Part shown: positions 1 through 8,400 of the stretch, piece by piece
Layout: each line of letters opens with the position of its first letter
Position numbering within the stretch: the first letter of the stretch is position 1
Assembly: GCA_945788545.1 (NCBI GenBank)
Contig: CALZMK010000004.1
Span: 1 to 17,256, forward strand
Length of the DNA stretch: 17,256 nucleotides
Origin: an uncultured Prevotella sp.
Lineage (GTDB): Bacteria > Bacteroidota > Bacteroidia > Bacteroidales > Bacteroidaceae
Direction: 5' to 3'
The notes under the pieces: model-generated
The model's input: the letters and a program-made list of their open reading frames with translations, nothing else
Database searches by the model: none
Told to the model about the DNA's origin: nothing
Position numbers and translations under genes: made by a program

Positions 1-713
1 ATGTCTTCTTCCCCTTGGACAAGTGGACACTGCTGCACGACTTCCGCGACAATGCCGCCACTCTTGACACCATCGTGAGCATCACGCGCCAGATTTTGGC
101 TGACTCCACGTCGAGCGTAAAGCTCATACAGATTATCGGACTTGCCTCTCCCGAGGGAAGCGTGAAGCGCAACAATACACTTGCCCAAAACCGTGCCGTT
201 GCCTTGCGCGACTATATCAAGCAGAGGGTGAAGACAGGCAATGCCACATTCGAGCTATGCAATGGCGGTGAGGCATGGACAGAGCTGCGCGACCAGATTG
301 CCGACAGCAATATCGAGGGACGCGACCAACTCCTTGAAATCATTGACACAGAGAAGGACCCCGACGAGCGTGAGCGCAAGATGAAGCGTCTGAACGGTGG
401 AAAGACATATAGATACCTGAAGGACAACGTGCTCAGCGACCAGCGCAATTCAGGATACATCCGCATATATTACGACTACGTGCCAGATTCTGCCGCTGCA
501 GTCATCAACCGCGCCTCAGAGCTGTTGCGTGAGGAGCGATACACGGAGGCACTTACGATGCTCCGCACCGTAGAGCATGACGAGCGTGCCCAGAACGCCC
601 TTGGCGTAGCCCTCTATATGACGGGCGACAAGCAAGAGGCTCTCCGCCGCTTCCGCCGTGCAGCAGCCGCAGGCAACGAGGATGCCCTTCGCAATGTTAA
701 GCAACTTGAATAA
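1..713 (+). CDS. OmpA-like/TPR fimbrial-locus protein (DUF3868-type), 5' truncated
   Basis: The frame is open to the left edge (first full codon at base 3, reading VFFPLDKWTLL), so the TTG at 15 is not a credible start and the N-terminus lies outside. The stop is TAA at 711-713. An OmpA C-terminal-like fold is suggested by LIQIIGLASPEG, then N-x-x-LAQNRAVALRDYI, the usual 'I-x-G-x-A-S-x-x-G ... N-x-x-L-A-x-x-R-A' signature (about bases 120-225). The last ~75 residues (about 485-710) are TPR-like: RYTEALTMLRTV, then ALGVALYMTGDKQEALRRF. Proteins with this pairing (DUF3868 or DUF3575 families) commonly stand directly before fimbrillin genes in Bacteroidales and are thought to act at the outer membrane or peptidoglycan during pilus assembly. 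Only 34 nt separate it from the fimbrillin, which supports co-transcription. The OmpA/TPR reading is fairly sure; the exact family name is less so because the N-terminal domain is missing. Confidence 0.7.
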   Translation, partial: VFFPLDKWTLLHDFRDNAATLDTIVSITRQILADSTSSVKLIQIIGLASPEGSVKRNNTLAQNRAVALRDYIKQRVKTGNATFELCNGGEAWTELRDQIADSNIEGRDQLLEIIDTEKDPDERERKMKRLNGGKTYRYLKDNVLSDQRNSGYIRIYYDYVPDSAAAVINRASELLREERYTEALTMLRTVEHDERAQNALGVALYMTGDKQEALRRFRRAAAAGNEDALRNVKQLE

Positions 714-747
714 TCAATTATATACATTATTTTACTTATAAAAAGTT
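714..747 (+). promoter_or_regulatory. AT-rich leader and A-rich translation start region of the major fimbrillin
   Basis: These 34 nt between two co-directional genes are almost all A/T and end in AAAAAGTT just before the ATG. Bacteroidetes highly expressed genes often use A-rich leaders instead of a Shine-Dalgarno site, and there is no GGAGG-like element here. I found no convincing Bacteroides -7 box (TAnnTTTG), so an own promoter is not claimed. Confidence 0.3.
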
Positions 748-2676
748 ATGAAGAAAATTAATCATTACGTTCTCAACGGTGCGATAGCACTGTTGTCAAC
801 TGCAGGTTTCGTGGCCTGCTCGTCGTCCGACGAAATTGCTGATGCTCCCGTCAACCCAACATTCGACGGAGAAAGCGTGAAAACTGCGTTCGCCATCAAC
901 GTGGCTGCGCCTTCTAAGGGGGGTACCCGTATGGCTGGAAGTGATACTCAACAAGGTGATACTTGGAGTTATCTTAAAATGTCAAATATCTATTTGATGG
1001 CGTTAAGTTCTAACCCAGCTGATGCAAGCGCAATAAATTTGTTGACAAATCTTGCTAATCCTGGTTCTGTTACTAAAACTCGTAGCAGCCATATCTATAA
1101 GAATATCAGCATCCCAGTAGGAACATCTGATTTCTTGTTCTATGCCACTCGTGGTGAAGCAGCTACTTCTTCATCTACTGTAAATGAAAAATTCAAAAAA
1201 GGTGTGATTAACTCTAGTTTGTACAATACTAATAGTACACCGATTTCTACACCCTCAGAAATTAATTTCTCTCTTGAAAAGGTTGTGGCTGATTTGTCAA
1301 CGTTTAATATTCGTGGTACAAATATTGTAGCTTACCTTAATTCAGTAGCAAGCGTAGCAGGTTGGTCTTCTACATCAGATGATGTCCTTAAAGATGCATT
1401 TGATACTTTTACTGCAACGGCAGCTAATCGTTCGTGCTCATCTTTTGGATTGAGGAGAATGATGTCAGATCTTTATAATGTTGTTAGTGCTCGTAAATCT
1501 GCAACAGGATTGTCATCTGACATTCAAACATTAGCAGATAATATTATGTCTGCAATATTGAACGCATCGGGTGGCAACATACATTTTGTAGTTGCAGCAT
1601 CTCCCTCTGCTGGATGCACCTTGGAATATAGCAGCTCTACTGGTTATGACAACTTCCCTGCAGACTTTAATCTGCCAGAAGGTGCAGCACAATATTCATG
1701 TACTCATGGAGAAACTAATCCATTTGTATTTACTAATTCTGCAACTGTAGGTCAAACAAATACTGTTGATGTTGCTAATGTATCTTATCCTGCATGTATC
1801 GCTTATTATGTTAATACACCGGCTAAAGCCAGTGATAAAGAAATGCAAGATACTGAATGGAAAACTACAACAATTGACTGGAATACAGCATTTGATGTAG
1901 CATCTGTTTGGTATAATGCAGTAACTCCTGCCACACGTTCTATTGCTTTGAAAAACAACATCAACTATGGTGTAGCTTGTTTGGCCACAACAGTGAAATG
2001 TGCAAATGTTATATTGAAAGACAATGCAAAAGTTGTTGCTGGTGCATCAGCAGATAATGATGTGAATATTGGAACAGGTTTCGAGGTTACAGGTATATTG
2101 ATTGGTGGACAGCCTGGACAGGTAGGTTGGCAGTATGTCAATACAACAGCAAACGAAAGAACTGCTGTCGTTTATGATAAGAGCCTTACATCAATAACCG
2201 CTAGTACTACTGGTTCTTCCACTAACTATACTTTGTTGTTTGATAATTACAAAGGTGGAGGCACACAAGAAAATGTAAATGTTGCTATTGAGTTGGTAAA
2301 CGACAAACAAGATTTCTATGGTGTAAATGGTATCATTCCTCAAGGACAGAAGTTCTATCTTGTTGGTCAACTGACTTTGAGTGCACCTGGTAATATCAGT
2401 GGTTCTGTAACTACACCCAAATGGCCAAAATATGGTACAGAGGCAGGTAACCTCCCAACTTCTTACCAAAATCGTTATCCTGCAATGGCAGGTACACCTG
2501 GACAAGACATTAACCGTGTTTTCGTTCAGGACTATACCACAACTGCTAACTTCACCATTAAGGACTTGAAGAAGGCATACGTTACTATTCCTGACCTGCG
2601 TGCTTCACAGCTCCAGCTCGGTCTCTCCGTTGACCTCACATGGCAGACAGGTTTGACATTTAATGTAGATCTTTAA
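748..2676 (+). CDS. Major fimbrillin lipoprotein (FimA/Mfa1-like, type V pilus)
   Basis: A 642-aa putative main pilus subunit. The N-terminus is a lipoprotein signal, with hydrophobic ALLSTAGFVAC and the lipidated Cys at residue 24, followed by SSSDE, an acidic run typical of surface-export signals in Bacteroidetes. A first predicted strand (about 45-55) leads to GGTR at residues 58-61. In the FimA family, an Arg-specific cut after the first strand frees the acceptor groove for donor-strand polymerisation, so R61 is a likely maturation site (inference). ISIPVGTSDFLFYATRG (about 120-140) matches the 'P-x-G-x-x-x-F-L-F-Y' strand of fimbrillins. The C-terminal part is the best conserved: VTGILIGGQ, FYLVGQL, RVFVQDYTTTANF, IPDLR and finally LTWQTGLTFNVDL. 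The middle is AT-rich compared with both ends. P. gingivalis Mfa1 is about 560 aa, so this is a somewhat large member. The function is confident at family level; that it is the major rather than a minor subunit is inferred from its position before the anchor gene. Confidence 0.8.
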   Translation: MKKINHYVLNGAIALLSTAGFVACSSSDEIADAPVNPTFDGESVKTAFAINVAAPSKGGTRMAGSDTQQGDTWSYLKMSNIYLMALSSNPADASAINLLTNLANPGSVTKTRSSHIYKNISIPVGTSDFLFYATRGEAATSSSTVNEKFKKGVINSSLYNTNSTPISTPSEINFSLEKVVADLSTFNIRGTNIVAYLNSVASVAGWSSTSDDVLKDAFDTFTATAANRSCSSFGLRRMMSDLYNVVSARKSATGLSSDIQTLADNIMSAILNASGGNIHFVVAASPSAGCTLEYSSSTGYDNFPADFNLPEGAAQYSCTHGETNPFVFTNSATVGQTNTVDVANVSYPACIAYYVNTPAKASDKEMQDTEWKTTTIDWNTAFDVASVWYNAVTPATRSIALKNNINYGVACLATTVKCANVILKDNAKVVAGASADNDVNIGTGFEVTGILIGGQPGQVGWQYVNTTANERTAVVYDKSLTSITASTTGSSTNYTLLFDNYKGGGTQENVNVAIELVNDKQDFYGVNGIIPQGQKFYLVGQLTLSAPGNISGSVTTPKWPKYGTEAGNLPTSYQNRYPAMAGTPGQDINRVFVQDYTTTANFTIKDLKKAYVTIPDLRASQLQLGLSVDLTWQTGLTFNVDL

Positions 2677-2711
2677 TAACATTTAAAGAAGGACAGTGAA
2701 TAACTAAGTTA

Positions 2712-2749
2712 TAATGGTATCACGACACTCGAGTGTCGTGATACCATTA
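2712..2749 (+). terminator. Perfect 38-bp palindrome, probable attenuating terminator or mRNA-stabilising hairpin
   Basis: The arm taatggtatcacgacactc (2712-2730) is followed without spacer by its exact reverse complement (2731-2749); the centre is CTCGAG. As RNA it gives about 17 bp of stem with a UCGA loop. It starts 35 nt after the fimbrillin stop codon. There is only a short T run downstream (TTTT at 2756-2759), so a classical intrinsic terminator is uncertain. A partial terminator or a 3'-end stabiliser would make the major subunit more abundant than the genes behind it. Palindrome certain, role inferred. Confidence 0.6.
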
Positions 2750-2779
2750 CTTCACTTTTACTTAGTAGGGAAGTGAAGT
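2749..2779 (+). repeat. Second inverted repeat directly after the palindrome
   Basis: ACTTCACTT (2749-2757) pairs exactly with AAGTGAAGT (2771-2779) across a 13-nt spacer, which two G-U pairs could shorten. ACTAAGT at 2703-2709 can also pair with ACTTAGT at 2760-2766, enclosing the 38-bp palindrome and competing with this stem. The rest of the 142-nt gap (2780-2818) is AT-rich and ends in AAGAAG a few bases before the next ATG. No clear promoter box was found. Confidence 0.5.
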
Positions 2780-2818
2780 TACACAAGCAATAAAGAATAT
2801 TTTATAAGAAGTTACGTA

Positions 2819-3850
2819 ATGAGAAGTAAGTATTGTCTGCTAATGTTGCTTGCCGCGACACTGACTCTGATGCCCTCATCGTGCTCCATCATCGACGAGG
2901 ACAACTCCGACTGCGGACTGGACAACAAAATCGTATATCGCCTGAAACTCAGAACAAACATCCAAACCGAACTCGAAACACAGCTCGGCACGGAGGAGGA
3001 ACGCCCCGTGGCACAAGCACTCAGCTCCTCACTCAGCGGTATATTCACTGACTGGGCACACGACATCTCTCTCTCATTCTATGACACCGACGACAAACTG
3101 TATAAAACGGAAAACCATACGATGGATGCGTCGCAAGCCGAATACGTGGTGTATCTGCCAGAACGTGACTACCGTAATCTCGTTGTGGCAAATATAGCCG
3201 AAGCGGTAAACATTCGCCCGCTGGACGACACCCATCCCGATGATATGAAGTTGCAGTATGACAACCTCACCGACACCCTCAACAGCCACACCACAGGTCT
3301 CTTCACCGCAAGACAGGTGATAGAGGTGTGCGGCTGCACCGAGACATATTATGTTGACCTCTATATGGCTAACAGCTGCGTTGCCCTTGTGGTGGATACC
3401 ACAGGTGTGGATATACGTGGCATGAAGGTGTTAGCCCAGGACTTCGCCACCTCTTTCGCCGTGGCTGACAGCACCTACGCCTTCACCGCCAATCCCATAG
3501 TGCGCTCAACTGAGATACCTCTTCCAGGTCAGCACCGCACCTGCCATTATGCCGTGAGCTTCCCTTCGAGGAACAACACCGTAGCCACCGCTTCCGCCGT
3601 CAGTCAAGCCCCGACGAGAGCAGACTCCCAGGCAGAAGCCCTCTTCCGCATAAAGGCATACATAACACTTCCCGACGGCTCAGTCACTGAGAACATCATC
3701 TCAGTGGAGCAGCCCCTCCTCGCGGGTTATCTCAAGATAATTAAGATGAAGATGAAGCCCGACGGCTCGCTCACTCCAGTGAGCCAGGACGTGGGAGTCA
3801 GCGTGACGTTGGACTGGAAACAGGGAGGGACGTATGAGCCAGAGATTTAG
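2819..3850 (+). CDS. FimB/Mfa2-family fimbrial anchor or accessory lipoprotein
   Basis: A 343-aa lipoprotein. The signal peptide (LLMLLAATLTLMPSSC) puts the lipidated Cys at residue 22, and CSIIDEDNSDCG follows. An acidic stretch with a second Cys shortly after the lipid anchor, then VYRLKLRTN, is the usual opening of the FimB/Mfa2 family. The length is close to P. gingivalis Mfa2 (about 320 aa). FimB/Mfa2 proteins cap the cell-proximal end of the pilus, tether it to the outer membrane and limit its length. The middle shows two-domain fimbrillin-like strands (YVVYLPERDYRNLVVANI about 100-125). An APTRA segment near 3609-3623 is a possible loop. The last 19 residues align without gaps to the last 19 of the upstream fimbrillin (see findings). 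The stop lies 25 nt before the preferred start of the next gene, so translation is probably coupled. The family call is good; the precise role is inferred from position. Confidence 0.72.
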   Translation: MRSKYCLLMLLAATLTLMPSSCSIIDEDNSDCGLDNKIVYRLKLRTNIQTELETQLGTEEERPVAQALSSSLSGIFTDWAHDISLSFYDTDDKLYKTENHTMDASQAEYVVYLPERDYRNLVVANIAEAVNIRPLDDTHPDDMKLQYDNLTDTLNSHTTGLFTARQVIEVCGCTETYYVDLYMANSCVALVVDTTGVDIRGMKVLAQDFATSFAVADSTYAFTANPIVRSTEIPLPGQHRTCHYAVSFPSRNNTVATASAVSQAPTRADSQAEALFRIKAYITLPDGSVTENIISVEQPLLAGYLKIIKMKMKPDGSLTPVSQDVGVSVTLDWKQGGTYEPEI

Positions 3851-3875
3851 AAGCCTTGATTTCTATTTAGAGATA

Positions 3876-5453
3876 ATGATAACTGATTTGAAGAACATAT
3901 TTTTTACTTCGGCAGTGTTTTTAGCGGCTGCCTTCGTCACCTCTTGTTCGGTTGACGACAGTCTTGCCTCACGCGGTCTCGAAACCGTGGAGATGCCTAT
4001 ATCCATCTCTATACCTGCCGAAGGCTTCGTCAATCCCACTGATGTGGGCATAGGCGAAGAAACACCAACCCGCGCCACCCGCACCCCAGGCGACCCCGGC
4101 ACATACGAGCAATTCCATCTCCCCCAATATATCTACCTCTTCCTCTGCAACGAGAGCACCAACGGCACTGAGTCCGTCATCTATCAGAAGATAAAAATCC
4201 CCAACAACGAACTCACCTCATCATGGAAAAAGACCGTCTCGCCCACCGACAGCATATACACCTATAAAGGCAATGTCAGCATCAATCTCCCGCTCAACAG
4301 GAGCAAGGGCAAAATTTATGCCGCCGCCTCATATAAACCGCTGCATACCGATAATGCCTCTTCTTCTATGCAGGAAGACGAGGAAAGCAATCATCTCTCC
4401 TTTAATTGTGACAGGCCAAGCAAATTCGGCGACCCAAATTATTCGCGAGAGTATATCAATGAATCAAAGACTTATACTGATGACACTTACGGCACGGAGG
4501 ATGCCGTAAAGAACATTATCTTCTCCAATATCACCCTGCGCAACAATATGCAGGATGTATATTCCACACCATATAACAAGATGGTAAACGGTGTTTATTA
4601 CGGCACAATAACAGACTATGACTCCAATGTGCCGAATATCAACATAGTGCTCTATCATGTGGCGACAAAAGTGGACGTGCAATGGAGCATTGACGAGGAT
4701 TATCAGGGAACGGCAGACTGGGCTGTGCCTATGGTGAAGAGTAACGGCCACCCGTTGGCCTCACATTCTGCCTCCACCTCAGGCAGCACCTATCTCCCCG
4801 CCCATACGTATTGGACAAAAGACGAATGTGAGACAATGGTGAACAGCAAGGGCGAGACGGACAAGCTCTTCTTCTCGCTTGTCGAGCTGCGCGACTTGCC
4901 CAAATACGGTTGTTTCCTCTTCCGTCCGTTGGAGACGGGAAACAGCGATTATCTCAGTTCATACAAAATCCATCTTATAGGGTCGGAGACCACTCCGCAA
5001 TATACCGTGAAAGATGAGAACGGAAATGTTACCAAATGCCCAGTTCCCTCTCATGACAAAACGGGTCCTACGGGTGAATACGTGGCATCAGGAGGCTACA
5101 ACACCTATTATTATCATCTTGACGAGAAGGACTATGGTATGAAATACCATGGCAGGTCAGTGGCATACGTCATGCCCAAGGTATATAACATCACGACGGC
5201 TGGCAACGAACCTGATGCATACAACTTCATCAAGATGCGCCTCCTGTGCAACAACTACACCACATCCACCTCGGACGGTTCGAGCATATACAATGAGGAC
5301 CATGCCAGCAAGGGATATAACACATACATCAAGATTGCAAAGCCCACGGGCGACATGATATTCACCCCATGGATAAGGGTGTTCATAAAAGTTGATACAT
5401 CGGAAAAGGCGCAGAACGTGATGACAATCACAGAAGAGCCGACAATGAATTGA
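3876..5453 (+). CDS. Fimbrillin-type accessory/tip lipoprotein
   Basis: I prefer the ATG at 3876 (525 aa) because it gives a compact lipoprotein signal, with ITDLKNIFF, then AVFLAAAFVTSC and Cys at residue 24. An in-frame ATG at 3834 would overlap the previous gene by 17 nt and add 14 polar residues before the signal. CSVDDSL carries acidic residues just after the Cys. A first strand (VEMPISISIPAEG) leads to PTRATRTPGDPG, with Arg at 66 and 69, placed like the maturation Arg of pilins. LPQYIYLFLC then matches the early core strand seen in fimbrillin-family proteins. Later features include YHVATKVDVQWSI, FRPLETGNSDYL and the C-terminal strand pair IFTPWIRVFIKV. The order after a FimB/Mfa2 gene corresponds to the accessory (Mfa3-5 or FimC-E like) subunits, which sit at the tip or side of the pilus. 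I cannot assign it to one of these; the sequence middle (about residues 100-350) is not recognised. Confidence 0.6.
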   Translation: MITDLKNIFFTSAVFLAAAFVTSCSVDDSLASRGLETVEMPISISIPAEGFVNPTDVGIGEETPTRATRTPGDPGTYEQFHLPQYIYLFLCNESTNGTESVIYQKIKIPNNELTSSWKKTVSPTDSIYTYKGNVSINLPLNRSKGKIYAAASYKPLHTDNASSSMQEDEESNHLSFNCDRPSKFGDPNYSREYINESKTYTDDTYGTEDAVKNIIFSNITLRNNMQDVYSTPYNKMVNGVYYGTITDYDSNVPNINIVLYHVATKVDVQWSIDEDYQGTADWAVPMVKSNGHPLASHSASTSGSTYLPAHTYWTKDECETMVNSKGETDKLFFSLVELRDLPKYGCFLFRPLETGNSDYLSSYKIHLIGSETTPQYTVKDENGNVTKCPVPSHDKTGPTGEYVASGGYNTYYYHLDEKDYGMKYHGRSVAYVMPKVYNITTAGNEPDAYNFIKMRLLCNNYTTSTSDGSSIYNEDHASKGYNTYIKIAKPTGDMIFTPWIRVFIKVDTSEKAQNVMTITEEPTMN

Positions 5454-5471
5454 TTTGAAATACAAGAAAAT

Positions 5472-8400
5472 ATGTTGAGTATTAGAAGGATATACACCAT
5501 TATAGCAGCTATGCTGACCCTATGCGCCACAACCATGGCGCAGACGGGTAGCTTCAGCGGACCTGTGAGATATGTGAAGACGGATGGATCTTATGCCAAC
5601 GACGGAACGTCGTGGACGGCGGCAAAGAACAACCTTCAGGATGCCATCGAGTCACTTCATGACTATATGAACCGCAACGGCATCACCGAGGGACGCGTGT
5701 ATGTGGCGGCAGGAACATACAGCCCCACCACATCAACTCCCGGTGGCGACGGTGTGCTATACACTTCTTTTCTCATCTATGAAGGCATAACGGTGTATGG
5801 AGGATTTAATGCCAAATCACCAGAAGCCACTCCCGAAGACCGTATCGTCTTTGATGCTAACGGCACTACAGAGAAGAAAATGTCAGAAGCCACAGGATTG
5901 AAGTGGCGAATGAAGTACACCACCACGCTCAGTGGTAATCACAGTAGCTCTACGAAAGACCCGATGAAGTGGGACTCGTCAAAGAACGAATACGACGAGT
6001 CGTTTACGGGCAACTCATACCATGTGGTATGGTTTGCCACCAACACCTCAACCCATTCCTCCGGTCTCGACACCAAAAACCGCGGCGTGGCTCTTGCCCA
6101 TACCGCCGGTCTCGACGGCTTTACCATACGCGATGGCAATGCCTCCAACCGCACCGTGCCCGAGCAAACTGACGGCTCTCATGCTTATCACAACAGTTAT
6201 GGCGGCGGAGTGTATATGGTGGGCAACACCGTGCTGCGCAACTGCATCATCCGCCAGAACTCATCGTCGCTGCGTGGCGGCGGTGTGTATATGGACGGCG
6301 GAGGACTGATGGAGCAGTGCTATGTAGCTCAGAACCAGTCGGATGGTGTGGGCGTGACCGACGGATATGGTGGCGGTGTAGCTTGCGATGATGGCGGTAT
6401 CGTGCGCCATTGTCTCATCGAGAACAATGCCGCGAGATGTGGTGGCGGACTCTCCATCGCCTTCTCCAAGCAACCCGCTGACGACAAGGCGCGATATGCT
6501 TCATTCGCAACGGGATGCGTGGTGAACAATAACACATCATCGGCCGAGGCAGGTGGAGTGTTTATGAAGAATGGCGGTCTGCTCAACCATCTCACCATCA
6601 CATGCAACAAATGTGTGGGAGCGGGAGTGGTGTATAACAAGCGGCGCTACGGACGCAGTGGCGGACTCTATGTGGATGGAGGCGGCATGGTGACCAACTC
6701 AGTGATTTGGGGCAATGAGGTGGCTGCCAACAACAATGTGCAGTATGCCACATACCGTGAGCATGCCTCTACACCAAAGGTGAAGCTCGACTTCGTGGCT
6801 CTGTCTAAATACAATTATGTCGATTGGAGTGGTACGGTGAAGCGCACCAATGGTGTCTATTCCTTGAATGAGGAAAACAGCAACACCTCGACTCCGGGAT
6901 ATTACCCTGACTTCACCATTGTCCCCGATACAACGGGAGTGCTGGGTAATTCCACTGCCCAAAGACGATGGAATCCCCGCGCCTCGTCATATCTGCGTCA
7001 TCAGGGTATGCAGCTCAACGACTATCCCACTTCCGGTAATTATGACACCGATGGCGATGACATCGTTGCCGCCCATATCACTGAGGATATCATAGGCAAT
7101 CAGTTTGCCCCCCGTTGCGTGCTCGGAGCCTTCGTGGCAAATAGCTTTAATGGTGCATGTGCCTCAGTGAAAAGTATTGAGGACAATACCACTCAGATAA
7201 AAACAATATTTATCGACCCCACCACCGATGCCGTAGTGTCGCTTGCTAATGATGCGACGTTGGGAAGCTCTTGGGAGAACGCTTTCAGCAATATCAACGA
7301 TGCCTTGGATTATGTAAAAACGCTTAATCTAACGGCAGACAGCCTCGTGCAGATGCTTGTCAAGGAGGGCACATCCACCACTGTGGGCAACACTTATCTC
7401 TCCCATATCCGCTCGTCTTTCATAGACCTGCCGAGCCATGTGCGACTGTATGGCGGTTTCGCCTCGTCGCTCACTAATACTGACATCTCCGAGCGAAATC
7501 CCAAGGCTTATCCCACGCGCATCACTGCCAACATCACTGATAGCGGCTATGCCGAGAACGGATGTCATATTATCACCGTGCGCCATGGTGCGACGGATGT
7601 CATAGTGGATGGCTTCCAGCTCTACTTTGCCAATGCACAGGCGAGCAGTGTGCTGGACACCCTCGCTTTGGAGGGAGGAGCGGGCATCGCCGTCATCAAC
7701 AGTAATGCCGACCAGCCGATGAAAGACATTAAGATACGCAACTGTATAGTAGCCAACTGCACCGCCTCGCAAGGCTCTGCCCTTTTCCTGCGCAACACTC
7801 CAGGAGCCGTGATGCAGGTGGATGTGGAGAACTGTATCTTCCATAACAATGCCGTCACCCGTCAGCAGGCTGCCACCGTTGAGGCTACGGGCCGCAACGC
7901 CACGCTCACTCTCAATCACTGCCTCATTCGTGGCAACGTGGGATATGGCGTGATGGCTACAGACTCTGCCAATATCAAGGTGAAGAACACCGCCCTGCAT
8001 GCCAATATCGCTTATGGCTCATACGCCTCAGGAAACAATCCCAAGATTACGGACTTGACGGCAACGGAGACTACTCCCGACTCCAAGGTGGTCACCTTCT
8101 ATACTGCATCAAACGGAAGTATAACATTGGCAGAAGGAGCAACCAAAGCCAACAATATGATGGACCTGGGAGTAACTTCTTTTAGCGATGTCGCCACCGC
8201 CAAGTTCTCCTATCACTCCTCCAACACCGACACCTATCCCAAGTTCATCAACCCGACGAGCAACATAGGTGTGAACAAGGACGGCGACGTGACGATGTAC
8301 GGAGGCGACCCGAACTGGATGCCGATGAACATGAACCCTATGGTGAATGCTGCCAATGAGAGTAATCCCGATTTCGGAGTTGACTTCACTACTGTAACAA

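Noticed and set aside
15..17. TTG as start of the first gene
   Set aside because: The frame is open to the window edge upstream (VFFP) and the OmpA-like domain would be cut; the gene is simply truncated by the window.
714..747. Promoter with a Bacteroides -7/-33 pair before the fimbrillin
   Set aside because: TATTTTAC at about 726-733 only partly fits TAnnTTTG and no TTTG-like -33 element is placed correctly.
2712..2749. Recombinase site for phase-variable inversion
   Set aside because: Invertible segments need two separated inverted repeats around the promoter; this is one palindrome without spacer, and no second copy was noticed in the window.
7329..8000. A 223-codon open frame on the minus strand
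   Set aside because: Opposite to beta-helix module 2, whose motifs are clear on the plus strand; no signal or domain in the antisense product.
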